Origin: Streptomyces sp. TN58
GTDB taxonomy: Bacteria; Actinomycetota; Actinomycetes; Streptomycetales; Streptomycetaceae
Direction: 5' to 3'
NCBI RefSeq assembly: GCF_001941845.1
Contig: NZ_CP018870.1
Coordinates: forward strand, 4,346,001 to 4,410,000
DNA: 64,000 bases
Under the pieces are notes generated by a model. That model ran no database searches, had not been told where the DNA came from, and was given only the letters and a program-made list of their open reading frames with translations. This document shows positions 1 through 8,465 of the stretch, piece by piece; within the stretch, counting starts at the first letter, position 1, and every line of letters starts with the position of its first letter. The position numbers and the translations under genes are program-made.

Positions 1-429
1 CCCCCGCCGCCCATGCTCTGTCCCCGTCACGGGGCCGGTACGGACCCCACTCGGCTCGTGGGTCGCACGCTCAGCAGGGTCGTCGCGTCCTGGCACGTCA
101 GTGACGGCGAACGCTCCGAGTCCCCCCTCGACGTCTGGCTGATCGACAGCGTCGGCGACTCCATCCGGATCACCACCGGGTCCGACTGGTGCCTCATCGT
201 CGAGTCCGCGCCGCCCCATGCCCCCTACGACATGGGGGAGTGGGGACGCGTCGAGGTCGGCGAGGACCTCGGCGACCACCCCTTCCTGCGACACCTCGGC
301 GAGACCGTCTCCTCCGTCGCCGAGTTCGCGCTGCCCGAACAGGGCCGCACCCACCTGGAGATCGGCTTCCCGAACGGCCGCCGCGTGCGCGCCGACTGCC
401 ACGAAGGGGACCTGCGGCTCACCCGGTGA
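1..429 (+). CDS. hypothetical protein, 5' end uncertain
   Basis: The frame is open to the left edge of the window, so the gene may begin outside it; the first ATG inside is at position 13 (138 codons) and has no Shine-Dalgarno sequence before it. The predicted product is a small soluble protein with no signal peptide or membrane segment; a WLIDSVGDSIRITTGSDW stretch suggests a beta-strand-rich fold. I do not recognise the family. It converges on the adenosine deaminase gene and their 3' ends overlap by 11 bp. Codon third positions are GC-rich as expected for a real Streptomyces gene. Confidence 0.6.
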   Translation, partial: PPPPMLCPRHGAGTDPTRLVGRTLSRVVASWHVSDGERSESPLDVWLIDSVGDSIRITTGSDWCLIVESAPPHAPYDMGEWGRVEVGEDLGDHPFLRHLGETVSSVAEFALPEQGRTHLEIGFPNGRRVRADCHEGDLRLTR

Positions 430-1438
430 GCCAGTGGTCGATCCCCGCCAGCAGCTTGGCCTGTACGTCGTCCGGCGCGGCGCTGCCGCGCACCGACTGG
501 CGGGCCAGCTCGGCGAGCTCCGCGTCCGTGAAGCCGTGATGGCGGCGGGCGATCTCGTACTGCGCCGCCAGCCGGGAACCGAACAGCAGCGGGTCGTCCG
601 CACCCAGCGCCATCGGCACCCCGGCCTCGAAGAACGTGCGCAGCGGGACGTCCTCCGGGCGCTCGTACACGCCCAGGGCGACGTTCGACGCGGGGCACAC
701 CTCGCAGGTGATCTGCCGGTCCGCGAGCCGCTTCAGCAGCCTGGGGTCCTCCGCGGCCCGCACGCCGTGCCCGATGCGGGCAGCGTGCAGGTCGTCGAGG
801 CAGTCGCGCACCGAGGACGGGCCGGTGAGCTCACCGCCGTGCGGGGCCGCCAGGAGCCCGCCGTCGCGGGCGATGGCGAAGGCCCGGTCGAAGTCGCGGG
901 CCATGCCCCGCCGCTCGTCGTTGGACAGGCCGAAACCGACGATGCCGCGGTCGGCGTAGCGCACGGCGAGGCGGGCCAGGGTGCGGGCGTCGAGGGGGTG
1001 CTTCATGCGGTTGGCGGCGATCAGGACCCGCATGCCGAGGCCGGTCTCGCGGGACGCGCTGTCGACGGCGTCGAGGATGATCTCGACCGCCGGGATCATC
1101 CCGCCGAGCAGCGGGGCGTACGAGGTGGGATCCACCTGGATCTCCAGCCAGCCGCTGCCGTCCCGGACGTCCTCCTCCGCGGCCTCGCGGACCAGCCGCC
1201 GGATGTCGTCGGGCTCGCGCAGGCAGGAGCGGGCGGCGTCGTACAGCCGCTGGAAGCGGAACCAGCCGCGCTCGTCGGTGGCGCGCAGCTTGGGCGGCTC
1301 CCCGGCGGTCAGCGCGTCGGGGAGGCGCACGCCGTACTTGTCGGCGAGCTCCAGGAGGGTCGACGGTCGCATCGACCCGGTGAAGTGCAGGTGGAGGTGG
1401 GCCTTCGGCAGAAGCGTGAGATCGCGTACGTGCTCCAT
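419..1438 (-). CDS. add: adenosine deaminase
   Basis: Hydrolyses adenosine or deoxyadenosine to inosine in purine salvage (cytosolic zinc enzyme). The 339-residue protein starts with the family's metal-binding N-terminal motif HLHLHFTGS (His ligands near residues 14-16), has RIGHGVRA and CEVCPASN in the second half, and carries LGADDPLLF in place of the usual (T/S)DDP metal/catalytic motif. The ATG at 1436-1438 is preceded on the minus strand by AGGA at good spacing. In Streptomyces an add gene normally sits beside aspC, as here. Substrate could also be a related aminopurine, since the family is broad. Confidence 0.9.
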   Translation of the reverse strand: MEHVRDLTLLPKAHLHLHFTGSMRPSTLLELADKYGVRLPDALTAGEPPKLRATDERGWFRFQRLYDAARSCLREPDDIRRLVREAAEEDVRDGSGWLEIQVDPTSYAPLLGGMIPAVEIILDAVDSASRETGLGMRVLIAANRMKHPLDARTLARLAVRYADRGIVGFGLSNDERRGMARDFDRAFAIARDGGLLAAPHGGELTGPSSVRDCLDDLHAARIGHGVRAAEDPRLLKRLADRQITCEVCPASNVALGVYERPEDVPLRTFFEAGVPMALGADDPLLFGSRLAAQYEIARRHHGFTDAELAELARQSVRGSAAPDDVQAKLLAGIDHWLTG

Positions 1439-1560
1439 CAGGTGATCCTGCCGTACCGCTGCGCTCGGCGGGAGGGGGTTTTACCGATCGGGGGCTTGCG
1501 CGAACGGGTGAGCGGGCGCCCGATCCGCCGCGCGGGAGCTTTCCGGGCGCCGCCCGGACC

Positions 1561-1636
1561 CGCGCCTCAAACGCCGGCGGGGCTGAAGGATCGGGGCTCC
1601 GCCCCGGACCCCGCGCCTCAAACGCCGGCGGGGCTG
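1561..1636. repeat. two direct copies of a Streptomyces intergenic repeat
   Basis: A 25-bp unit containing CAAACGCCGGCGGGGCTG occurs at 1561-1585 and again, identically, at 1612-1636 (period 51 bp). Between the copies is a small palindrome GGGGCTCCGCCCC (1593-1605). From memory this CGCCTCAAACGCCGGCGGGGCTG-type sequence is a common dispersed intergenic repeat of Streptomyces. The whole 1439-1791 gap (353 bp) between add and aspC holds this repeat, the hairpin at 1663-1690 and an inverted repeat at 1714-1787, and no convincing gene. Confidence 0.7.
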
Positions 1637-1662
1637 GAAGGGGCTCGGCGGGGCGTGGAAAA

Positions 1663-1690
1663 GCGGCGGCACCCCGAAGGGTGCCGCCGC
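1663..1690. terminator. strong hairpin downstream of aspC
   Basis: GCGGCGGCACCC (1663-1674) pairs perfectly with GGGTGCCGCCGC (1679-1690) around a CGAA tetraloop. It lies 100 bp beyond the aspC stop. There is no long T-tract on either strand, which is common for Streptomyces terminators. It most likely ends aspC transcription before add. Confidence 0.65.
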
Positions 1691-1713
1691 CGGGACGTGC
1701 GTCAGGCAGGGGC

Positions 1714-1787
1714 GTCGTCGAAGTAGCGTCGGCCGCCCGTGAGGGCGTGCGTGCCGGGCCCCGCCACCCAGACGGGACTTCGACGAC
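1714..1787. repeat. 11-bp inverted repeat just downstream of aspC
   Basis: GTCGTCGAAGT (1714-1724) and ACTTCGACGAC (1777-1787) are exact reverse complements 52 bp apart, the right arm ending five bases from the aspC stop codon. The pair could form a long-stem structure in the aspC 3' UTR; no function can be assigned. Confidence 0.45.
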
Positions 1788-1791
1788 AGCC

Positions 1792-3018
1792 CTAGGCCTT
1801 GGCCTCGGCCAGGAGCTTCTGGATGCGGGACACGCCCTCGACCAGGTCCTCGTCGCCCAGGGCGTACGAGAGGCGCAGGTAGCCCGGGGTGCCGAAGGCC
1901 TCGCCGGGGACGACCGCGACCTCGGCCTCGTCCAGGATCAGGGCGGCCAGCTCGACGGAGGTCTGCGGGCGCTTGCCGCGGATCTCCTTGCCCAGCAGCT
2001 CCTTGACCGACGGGTAGGCGTAGAAGGCGCCCTCGGGGGTCGGGCAGAAGACGCCGTCGATCTCGTTCAGCATCTTGACCATCGTCTGGCGGCGGCGGTC
2101 GAAGGCCTTGCGCATCTCGGCGACCGCGTCCAGGTTGCCCGAGACGGCGGCGAGCGCGGCGACCTGGGCCACGTTGGAGACGTTGGAGGTGGCGTGCGAC
2201 TGGAGGTTCGTCGCGGCCTTGACGACGTCCTGCGGGGCGATGACCCAGCCCACGCGCCAGCCGGTCATCGCGTACGTCTTGGCGACGCCGTTCACGATGA
2301 TGCACTTGTCGCGCAGGGCCGGGACCAGGACCGGCAGCGAGGTGAACTTCGCGTCGCCGTAGACAAGGTGCTCGTAGATCTCGTCCGTCAGCACCCACAG
2401 GCCGTGCTCGGCGGCCCACTCGCCGATCGCCTTCGCGTCGGCCTCGCTGTAGACCGCGCCGGTCGGGTTGGACGGGGAGACGAAGAGGACGACCTTGGTG
2501 CGCTCGGTGCGCGCGGCCTCCAGCTGCTCGACGGAGACCCGGTAGCCGGTGGTCTCGTCGGCGACGACCTCGACCGGGACACCGCCGGCGAGACGGATCG
2601 ACTCCGGGTACGTCGTCCAGTACGGGGCCGGGACGATGACCTCGTCACCCGGGTCCAGGACGGCCGCGAAGGCCTCGTAGATCGCCTGCTTGCCGCCGTT
2701 GGTCACCAGGACCTGCGACGCCTCGACCTCGTAGCCGGAGTCGCGCAGCGTCTTGGCGGCGATGGCGGCCTTCAGCTCGGGCAGGCCGCCGGCCGGCGTG
2801 TAGCGGTGGTACTTGGGGTTGCGGCATGCCTCGACCGCGGCCTCGACGATGTAGTCCGGGGTCGGGAAGTCGGGCTCGCCCGCGCCGAAGCCGATCACCG
2901 GGCGTCCGGCGGCCTTGAGGGCCTTGGCCTTGGCGTCCACGGCGAGGGTGGCGGACTCGGAAATGGCGCCGATACGGGCGGACACCCGGCGCTCGGAGGA
3001 AGGCGTTGCAGAGGTCAT
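1792..3018 (-). CDS. aspC: class I PLP-dependent aminotransferase (aspartate aminotransferase type)
   Basis: PLP-dependent transamination, most likely aspartate plus 2-oxoglutarate to oxaloacetate plus glutamate, linking the TCA cycle to amino acid synthesis. 408 residues from the ATG at 3016-3018. Family features: [13 protein letters not shown] near the N-terminus, [34 protein letters not shown], the PLP lysine in [16 protein letters not shown], and the C-terminal arginine in LRLSYA. The frame extends upstream to 3069, but residues before 3018 are not family-like. No Shine-Dalgarno precedes the ATG; a GACGAT hexamer lies 7 nt upstream, so the mRNA may be leaderless. Exact substrate is inferred. 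Confidence 0.9.
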   Translation of the reverse strand: MTSATPSSERRVSARIGAISESATLAVDAKAKALKAAGRPVIGFGAGEPDFPTPDYIVEAAVEACRNPKYHRYTPAGGLPELKAAIAAKTLRDSGYEVEASQVLVTNGGKQAIYEAFAAVLDPGDEVIVPAPYWTTYPESIRLAGGVPVEVVADETTGYRVSVEQLEAARTERTKVVLFVSPSNPTGAVYSEADAKAIGEWAAEHGLWVLTDEIYEHLVYGDAKFTSLPVLVPALRDKCIIVNGVAKTYAMTGWRVGWVIAPQDVVKAATNLQSHATSNVSNVAQVAALAAVSGNLDAVAEMRKAFDRRRQTMVKMLNEIDGVFCPTPEGAFYAYPSVKELLGKEIRGKRPQTSVELAALILDEAEVAVVPGEAFGTPGYLRLSYALGDEDLVEGVSRIQKLLAEAKA

Positions 3019-3098
3019 ACGGGCAATCGTCCCAGACCGCGCCGAGGCGCGGCACACCGTTTCAGTCAACGGACCGGAGCATGTCAGGACGGATGCTG

Positions 3099-3128
3099 TT
3101 CGACGTCACGGCCCGGTTCACGTACACT
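3099..3128 (+). promoter_or_regulatory. candidate promoter for tRNA-Trp and secE
   Basis: TTCGAC (3099-3104), an 18-nt spacer and TACACT (3123-3128) match the vegetative sigma-HrdB pattern and lie about 85 nt before the tRNA. A second -10-like TAGGTT sits at 3195-3200, close to the tRNA 5' end, without a good -35. Assignment by pattern only. Confidence 0.45.
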
Positions 3129-3211
3129 CACCTGTCGTTGGACCTCGCCGACCGCTGCAGAGCGTGAGCACTCCGTGCACTCGCCCGGATGCGGTAGGTT
3201 GGGGGACGCAA

Positions 3212-3284
3212 AGGGTCGTAGCTCAATTGGTAGAGCACTGGTCTCCAAAACCAGCGGTTGGGGGTTCGAGTCCCTCCGGCCCTG
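3212..3284 (+). tRNA. trnW: tRNA-Trp (anticodon CCA)
   Basis: The 73-nt sequence folds into a complete cloverleaf: acceptor stem AGGGTCG/CGGCCCT (one T-G wobble), D-arm starting GCTCAATTGG, anticodon stem CTGGT/ACCAG with loop CTCCAAA giving anticodon CCA at 3245-3247, T-loop GGTTCGAGTCC, discriminator G. The 3' CCA is not encoded. Placement directly before secE is the standard Streptomyces arrangement. It decodes UGG; there is a single Trp codon. Confidence 0.97.
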
Positions 3285-3390
3285 CTCCACACTCCTTCTC
3301 GGATGTGTGTGCGCAGGTACGTACTTTGATGCAACGCCGTGCGGCGCAACCGGGCGCGGTACGGCCACGACCCGGATTCAGGTGAGAGAC

Positions 3391-3672
3391 GTGACGGACG
3401 CCCTGGGCTCCATCGACATGCCTGACGCCGAGGACGAGACGCGCGAGAAGAAGGCCCGCAAGGGCGGCAAGCGCGGCAAGAAGGGCCCTCTGGGCCGGCT
3501 CGCGCTTTTCTACCGCCAGATCGTCGCGGAACTCCGCAAGGTTGTCTGGCCCACTCGCAACCAGCTCACGACGTACACCACTGTGGTGATTGTCTTCGTC
3601 GTCATCATGATCGGTATCGTGACCGTGGTTGACTTCGGTTTCGAGAAGGCCATCAAGTTCGTCTTCGGCTGA
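3391..3672 (+). CDS. secE: preprotein translocase subunit SecE
   Basis: Small essential subunit clamping the SecY channel in the membrane. 93 residues from GTG 3391 (another in-frame GTG is at 3382; the later one matches recalled Streptomyces SecE). A hydrophilic Lys-rich N-terminus is followed by the SecE signature [20 protein letters not shown] and one transmembrane helix ([19 protein letters not shown]). It lies between tRNA-Trp and nusG. SecY is encoded far away at 48.0 kb. Confidence 0.96.
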   Translation: MTDALGSIDMPDAEDETREKKARKGGKRGKKGPLGRLALFYRQIVAELRKVVWPTRNQLTTYTTVVIVFVVIMIGIVTVVDFGFEKAIKFVFG

Positions 3673-3682
3673 TCCCCGCGGG

Positions 3683-3712
3683 GGGCGGCGCCTTGATGGT
3701 GTCGCCCGTTTT
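3683..3712 (+). terminator. attenuator-like hairpin between secE and nusG
   Basis: GGGCGGCGCC (3683-3692) pairs with GGTGTCGCCC (3698-3707), with two G-T wobbles, around a TTGAT loop and is followed by GTTTTCG. It starts only 11 nt after the secE stop and ends 44 nt before nusG, so it would reduce or condition readthrough into nusG. Confidence 0.6.
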
Positions 3713-3755
3713 CGCATGTTCCACCACCTTTTGTATCCAGGAAGAAGCAGCCACC

Positions 3756-4664
3756 GTGTCTGACCCGAACCTGAACGCGAGCCACGACTCCGTCGAGTCC
3801 GTCGAGGACGAGCTCGACATCGTCGAGGCGGCGGACGCTGTGGACCCCGACGAGGCCGAACTCGCCGACGCCGAGGCGGGTGCCGCCGCCGAAGAGGCCG
3901 CGCTGCACGTCGAGTCCGACGAGGACGAGGTCGAGGCTGACACCGAGGCCGACGTCGACGCCGAGGTCGAAGAGGCTGCTGACGAGGTCGAGGTCGAGGC
4001 CGAGGCCGGCGAGGAAGAGGCCGCGGAGGCCGAGCCCGCCGAGCCGGTCGACCCGATCCAGGCCCTGCGCGAGGAGCTGCGCCTCCTCCCCGGCGAGTGG
4101 TACGTGATCCACACCTACGCCGGCTACGAGAAGCGCGTGAAGGCCAACCTGGAGCAGCGCGCCGTCTCGCTGAACGTCGAGGAGTTCATCTACCAGGCCG
4201 AGGTGCCCGAGGAAGAGATCGTCCAGATCAAGAACGGCGAGCGCAAGAACGTCCGGCAGAACAAGCTGCCCGGCTACGTTCTCGTCCGCATGGATCTGAC
4301 GAACGAGTCCTGGGGCGTCGTCCGCAACACCCCCGGCGTCACCGGCTTCGTGGGCAACGCGTACGACCCGTACCCGCTGACCCTGGACGAGATCGTCAAG
4401 ATGCTCGCCCCGGAGGCGCAGGAGAAGGCCGCCAAGGCCGCCGCGGAAGAGGCCGGCCTGCCCGCGCCCGCCGTCAAGCGCACCATCGAGGTCCTGGACT
4501 TCGAGGTCGGCGACTCGGTCACCGTCACCGACGGCCCGTTCGCCACGCTCCAGGCGACCATCAACGAGATCAACCCCGACTCGAAGAAGGTCAAGGGCCT
4601 CGTCGAGATCTTCGGCCGCGAGACCCCGGTCGAGCTCAGCTTCGACCAGATCCAGAAGAACTGA
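3756..4664 (+). CDS. nusG: transcription termination/antitermination factor NusG
   Basis: RNA polymerase-binding factor that affects pausing, Rho termination and transcription-translation coupling. 302 residues from GTG 3756. Residues 1 to about 105 are a very acidic Asp/Glu/Ala extension typical of Streptomyces NusG. The NGN domain starts at [20 protein letters not shown] (about residue 109), with [11 protein letters not shown] and [10 protein letters not shown]; the C-terminal KOW domain ([15 protein letters not shown]) starts near residue 250. Followed by a strong terminator. Confidence 0.97.
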   Translation: MSDPNLNASHDSVESVEDELDIVEAADAVDPDEAELADAEAGAAAEEAALHVESDEDEVEADTEADVDAEVEEAADEVEVEAEAGEEEAAEAEPAEPVDPIQALREELRLLPGEWYVIHTYAGYEKRVKANLEQRAVSLNVEEFIYQAEVPEEEIVQIKNGERKNVRQNKLPGYVLVRMDLTNESWGVVRNTPGVTGFVGNAYDPYPLTLDEIVKMLAPEAQEKAAKAAAEEAGLPAPAVKRTIEVLDFEVGDSVTVTDGPFATLQATINEINPDSKKVKGLVEIFGRETPVELSFDQIQKN

Positions 4665-4707
4665 TCCACTCCGCGTGCGTCACGGCTTCTGAGCCACAGC
4701 TTCCGGA

Positions 4708-4752
4708 CAGGTCAGGCCACCCCTCAGGGATGGTCTGACCTGCTCGGTTTTT
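4708..4752 (+). terminator. intrinsic terminator after nusG
   Basis: CAGGTCAGGCCA (4708-4719) pairs with TGGTCTGACCTG (4731-4742), one G-T wobble, followed by CTCGGTTTTTA (T-tract 4748-4752). It separates nusG from rplK. A weak -10-like TATCGT (4773-4778) lies just beyond and could belong to an rplK promoter. Confidence 0.85.
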
Positions 4753-4848
4753 AGCCCCGCACTGATACCCGTTATCGTGGTGCGGTATGCCTCCATCCGG
4801 ATGACCGGATCGGCGGCTGAAAACTCTCACTAGGACCCGGAGAGAGCA

Positions 4849-5283
4849 ATGCCTCCCAAGAAGAAGAAGGTCACGGGGCTTATCAAGCTCCAGATCAAGG
4901 CCGGTGCGGCCAACCCGGCTCCGCCGGTCGGCCCCGCGCTCGGCCAGCACGGCGTCAACATCATGGAGTTCTGCAAGGCCTACAACGCCGCGACCGAGTC
5001 GCAGCGTGGCATGGTCGTGCCGGTGGAGATCACGGTCTACGAGGACCGCACCTTCACCTTCATCACCAAGACTCCGCCGGCCGCGCGCCTCATCCTGAAG
5101 CACGCGGGCATCGAGAAGGGCTCCGGCGAGCCCCACAAGACCAAGGTCGCCAAGCTCACGGCCGCCCAGGTCAAGGAGATCGCCGAGCTGAAGATGCCCG
5201 ACCTGAACGCCAACGACATCGACGCGGCCGTCAAGATCATCGCCGGCACCGCGCGTTCGATGGGCGTCACCGTCGAAGGCTGA
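4849..5283 (+). CDS. rplK: 50S ribosomal protein L11
   Basis: GTPase-centre protein that binds 23S rRNA with L10; needed for RelA activation and the thiostrepton target site. 144 residues, family-normal length, with the N-terminal [19 protein letters not shown] flexible region (proline-rich switch) and the C-terminal rRNA-binding domain containing [31 protein letters not shown] Shine-Dalgarno precedes the ATG. Cotranscribed with rplA 90 bp downstream. Confidence 0.98.
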   Translation: MPPKKKKVTGLIKLQIKAGAANPAPPVGPALGQHGVNIMEFCKAYNAATESQRGMVVPVEITVYEDRTFTFITKTPPAARLILKHAGIEKGSGEPHKTKVAKLTAAQVKEIAELKMPDLNANDIDAAVKIIAGTARSMGVTVEG

Positions 5284-5373
5284 TCCAGCCACCCCCCTCG
5301 TACCACCAGTGGTAGGGCCAAGCGCTGGCCCGCACCACGACTCCATGCCTGAAGCCACAACACAGGAGCAGAA

Positions 5374-6102
5374 GTGAAGCGCAGCAAGACTCTCCGCGCT
5401 GCGGACGCCAAGGTCGACCGGGAGAAGCTCTACGCCCCGCTCGAAGCCGTCCGTCTCGCCAAGGAGACCTCCTCCACCAAGTTCGACAGCACCGTCGAGA
5501 TCGCCTTCCGCCTGGGTGTCGACCCGCGCAAGGCCGACCAGATGGTCCGCGGCACCGTGAACCTCCCGCACGGCACCGGCAAGACCGCCCGGGTCCTGGT
5601 CTTCGCGACCGGTGACCGTGCTGCGGCCGCGGAAGCCGCCGGCGCCGACATCGTCGGCGACGACGAGCTGATCAACGAGATCGCCAAGGGCAACCGCCTG
5701 AACGAGTTCGACGCCGTTGTGGCCACCCCGGACCTCATGGGCAAGGTCGGCCGTCTCGGCCGCGTGCTCGGTCCCCGTGGCCTCATGCCGAACCCGAAGA
5801 CCGGCACCGTCACGATGGACGTCGCGAAGGCTGTCACCGAGATCAAGGGTGGCAAGATCGAGTTCCGCGTCGACAAGCACTCGAACCTGCACTTCATCAT
5901 CGGCAAGGTCTCCTTCTCCGACGAGCAGCTCGTCGAGAACTACGGCGCGGCCCTCGACGAGATCCTTCGTCTGAAGCCGTCCGCCGCCAAGGGCCGCTAC
6001 CTGAAGAAGGCCGCCCTCAGCACCACCATGGGCCCCGGCATCCAGCTGGACCCGAACCGCACCCGGAACCTCCTCGTCGAGGAAGACCCGGCTGCCGTCT
6101 GA
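5374..6102 (+). CDS. rplA: 50S ribosomal protein L1
   Basis: L1-stalk protein, involved in E-site tRNA release and, in many bacteria, repression of the L11-L1 mRNA. 242 residues from GTG 5374, AGGAGCA upstream. Family signatures: [59 protein letters not shown]. Ends 35 nt before a strong terminator. Confidence 0.98.
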   Translation: MKRSKTLRAADAKVDREKLYAPLEAVRLAKETSSTKFDSTVEIAFRLGVDPRKADQMVRGTVNLPHGTGKTARVLVFATGDRAAAAEAAGADIVGDDELINEIAKGNRLNEFDAVVATPDLMGKVGRLGRVLGPRGLMPNPKTGTVTMDVAKAVTEIKGGKIEFRVDKHSNLHFIIGKVSFSDEQLVENYGAALDEILRLKPSAAKGRYLKKAALSTTMGPGIQLDPNRTRNLLVEEDPAAV

Positions 6103-6136
6103 TCGGCCCGAGCCTGACGGCTCACCGAGCGACTCG

Positions 6137-6184
6137 ACGGACCCCTCGCCCCCTTCACGGGTGGCGGGGGGTCCGTTTTTCGTT
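6137..6184 (+). terminator. intrinsic terminator after rplA
   Basis: ACGGACCCC... (from 6137) pairs with ...GGGGTCCGT (to 6176) through a GC-rich imperfect stem, followed by TTTTTCGTTTTC. It closes the rplK-rplA unit. Confidence 0.85.
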
Positions 6185-6307
6185 TTCCCGTGCGAGTCCT
6201 GTGCGATTACGGTCGGTGTCGAGTCGTACAGTCATACGAGCGGCGCCGCAGGTGGGGACACCGGAGACCATGCGCCGCCACGAAGACACGGGGTGGGGAC
6301 CACACGC

Positions 6308-7171
6308 ATGAACGCATACCGCAAGAAGACCGTCGCGGCAGTCCTGGCCGCCTTCCTGCTCGCAGGCGGCGCCACGGCCTGTGAGAACGGCAAGGACGCG
6401 AAGAAGGAGACGGGGGCGCCCGCACCGGCCAAGCCGGCGGAGAAGCCCGCGGAGAAGCCGGCGGAGGTGACGCCCGCCGCGTACCTGGAGAAGACGAAGA
6501 AGAAGTCCGAGGAGATCACCTCCCTCCGCTACAGCATCACCGGTGACGCGGCCGGCCAGAAGATCAACGGCGAGGCCGCCATGCGGATCAAGCCGACCGT
6601 GGCCATGTCGATGACGATGGACTCGCCGGAGAAGCCGGGCGAGAAGGTACAGATCCGCCTCCTCGACGGCGCCATGTACCTGGGCACCGAGGGCAAGTGG
6701 CTGAAGTTCGACCTCAAGACCCTGGCTCCGGAGCAGGCCAAGGAGCTGGACTCGCTCGGCTCGGCCCAGCAGGGCCAGAACCCGGCCGACACGGCCGACA
6801 GCCTCAGCGCCGCCAAGGACCTCAAGAAGGTCGGCGACGAGACCATCGACGGCCAGAAGACGACGCACCTGACCGGCACCGTCTCCGTCGACGAGATGCG
6901 CTCCCGCGGCGCCGCCTCCACTCCGGAGGCCAAGGAGCGCCAGGACAAGAACCTCGCGGCACTGGAGGCCCAGGGCATCAAGACCCTGACCATGGACCTC
7001 TGGATCGACGAGAACGACCAGGCGAAGCAGGTCCGCACGCGGGGCGCCGGCACGTCCGGCCCGATGGACATCACCGTCAAGTTCCTGGACGTCAACAAGC
7101 CGGTCGAGGTCGCCGCGCCGCCGGCCGAGCAGGTCGTCGACCTCGCCGAGATGATGAAGGACGCCGGCTGA
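6308..7171 (+). CDS. secreted lipoprotein, LppX/LolA-like candidate
   Basis: 287-residue predicted lipoprotein. The ATG at 6308 starts a basic n-region (MNAYRKK), a hydrophobic core and a lipobox-like GGATAC (Cys near residue 25); a Lys/Pro/Ala-rich linker follows. The mature part has alternating patterns (LRYSITGDAAGQKINGEA, LDGAMYLGTEGKWLKFDL, MDLWIDENDQAKQVR) like the half-barrel LppX/LprG/LolA family, which bind lipids; this fold call is by resemblance only. It sits between rplA and rplJ with a paralogue directly downstream. Start chosen because the upstream frame is not signal-like. Confidence 0.75.
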   Translation: MNAYRKKTVAAVLAAFLLAGGATACENGKDAKKETGAPAPAKPAEKPAEKPAEVTPAAYLEKTKKKSEEITSLRYSITGDAAGQKINGEAAMRIKPTVAMSMTMDSPEKPGEKVQIRLLDGAMYLGTEGKWLKFDLKTLAPEQAKELDSLGSAQQGQNPADTADSLSAAKDLKKVGDETIDGQKTTHLTGTVSVDEMRSRGAASTPEAKERQDKNLAALEAQGIKTLTMDLWIDENDQAKQVRTRGAGTSGPMDITVKFLDVNKPVEVAAPPAEQVVDLAEMMKDAG

Positions 7172-7222
7172 CGCGTCCTGGCCGCACGACGGCACGACCG
7201 CACCGCACGACCGCAGTACCGT

Positions 7223-7250
7223 CGCGCCGCCGCTCCACCGTGGCGGCGCG
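7223..7250 (+). other. GC hairpin between the two lipoprotein genes
   Basis: CGCGCCGCC (7223-7231) pairs with GGCGGCGCG (7242-7250) around a 10-nt loop. No T-tract. It may partially terminate or stabilise the upstream lipoprotein mRNA. Confidence 0.4.
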
Positions 7251-7283
7251 GCGCGCAGCAGGACATTCATGGGGGAGAAGCAG

Positions 7284-8195
7284 ATGAACAGCGCTGTCCG
7301 GATCCGGGCCGGCGTGGCGATGGCCGGCACCGCCCTGCTCGTGGGCGGTCTCACCGCCTGCGGCGGCGGCGCCGAGGGGGCGGGCGCCAAGGGAGCGGAC
7401 GCCAAGGCGCACGACCCCGTGGAGGCGGTGAAGGCCTCCTACCTGAAGACGGTGGCCGCCAAGTTCGCCAAGGCGGAGCTGTCCACCGTCGGCACCGACG
7501 GCAAGACCAGCGGCCAGTCGGGCACGAAGGGCTGGTACCCGTCCGGCCACGACGTGGTCCTCAAGGACGGCGGCGGGAAGCCCGACACCCGCTCGATCAT
7601 GACGGGCGACACCGTCTACACCCAGCTGGACAAGCCCCTCAAGGGCAAGACCTGGATGCAGATGGACCTGTCCAAGGGCGGCAAGCCGGGGGTCCGGCTG
7701 AACGAGGACCCGGCCGAGTACCTCGCCATGCTGCTGGGCCAGACCAAGCTCACGCACGTCGGTGCCGAGACGACCGACGGCATCGAAGCCCAGCACTACA
7801 AGGCCCGCCTCACCAACGCGGAGCTGGTCACGGCGGACGACTCCACCAAGGTCATGGAGGAGAAGAACCGCCAGAACCTCCACGAGGCCGTGAAGCACAT
7901 CACCGCCTTCGAGGTGGACCTGTGGATCGGCAAGGACGGCTACCCGGTCCGCGTCGACAGCTCCAGCACCGACGGCAAGGGCACGTCGAAGACCACGGCG
8001 AAGTTCTCCGACTTCGGCAAGGCCGCCGCCGTCCAGCCGCCGCCGGCCGACCAGGTCGTCACCTTCGACGCCGTGATGAAGGGTGTCGACGCCGACCTGG
8101 AGCAGGTCGACAAGGACCTGGAAGCGGCCGACAAGAGCCTCGAAGAAGCCGACAAGACCCTGCGGGACGCCGGGCTGCCGGGCCTTCGCAGCTGA
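7284..8195 (+). CDS. secreted lipoprotein, paralogue of the upstream gene
   Basis: 303 residues from the ATG at 7284, which has GGGGGAG (7271-7277) at good spacing; an in-frame ATG at 7269 lacks this. Signal peptide with a canonical lipobox GLTAC (Cys near residue 24). The mature region repeats the pattern of its neighbour: a VKASYLKTVAAKFAKAELS helix, TGDTVYTQLDKPLKGKTWMQMD, TTDGIEAQHYKARLT, VDLWIGKDGYPVRVDS and a final PPPADQVVTFDAVMK stretch. This indicates tandem duplication. The C-terminus is a charged, coiled-coil-like DADLEQVDKDLEAADKSLEE repeat missing from the upstream copy. Ligand unknown. Confidence 0.8.
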   Translation: MNSAVRIRAGVAMAGTALLVGGLTACGGGAEGAGAKGADAKAHDPVEAVKASYLKTVAAKFAKAELSTVGTDGKTSGQSGTKGWYPSGHDVVLKDGGGKPDTRSIMTGDTVYTQLDKPLKGKTWMQMDLSKGGKPGVRLNEDPAEYLAMLLGQTKLTHVGAETTDGIEAQHYKARLTNAELVTADDSTKVMEEKNRQNLHEAVKHITAFEVDLWIGKDGYPVRVDSSSTDGKGTSKTTAKFSDFGKAAAVQPPPADQVVTFDAVMKGVDADLEQVDKDLEAADKSLEEADKTLRDAGLPGLRS

Positions 8196-8224
8196 GCTGC
8201 CGACTACCCGGCCCGCTGACCGAT

Positions 8225-8254
8225 TTGCCTCGACCGGAACGCTTCACGTAGTCT
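8225..8254 (+). promoter_or_regulatory. candidate promoter of rplJ-rplL
   Basis: TTGCCT (8225-8230), 18-nt spacer, TAGTCT (8249-8254). It lies just after the lipoprotein stop and about 210 nt before rplJ, leaving a long leader that contains the attenuator at 8383-8411. Confidence 0.6.
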
Positions 8255-8340
8255 TCCCCGGAAGCCAAAGACCGCTGGTCGTTGCTGTGCCCGTCAGGGT
8301 GCGGTGGCCGAAGGATCCGTTTACTGCGGACGACCCGCGC

Positions 8341-8411
8341 AGGTGACTGTGGAAGGTTCCCGGAATTCGTTCCGGTCGAGCTACGCCCTGGCGCCTGCGC
8401 CGGGGCGTTTT
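8341..8411 (+). promoter_or_regulatory. L10 (rplJ) leader with attenuator hairpin
   Basis: Within the untranslated leader, ACGCCCTGGCG (8383-8393) pairs with CGCCGGGGCGT (8398-8408) and is followed by TTTTG, a typical intrinsic terminator that lies 55 nt before the rplJ start. Upstream sequence GGAAGGTTCCCGGAATTCG (8351-8369) can form alternative pairings. In other bacteria the L10-L12 complex binds this leader to repress its own synthesis; here the role is inferred from position and structure. Confidence 0.65.
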
Positions 8412-8465
8412 GTATGTGAGCCCCTTCTGAGCGGTCCTCATCACCCGGAAGGAGGCGAACGCACC

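Noticed and set aside
1681-3390. Upstream extension of the secE frame through aspC and the tRNA
   Set aside because: Overlaps a tRNA and an opposing gene; SecE homology begins at 3391.
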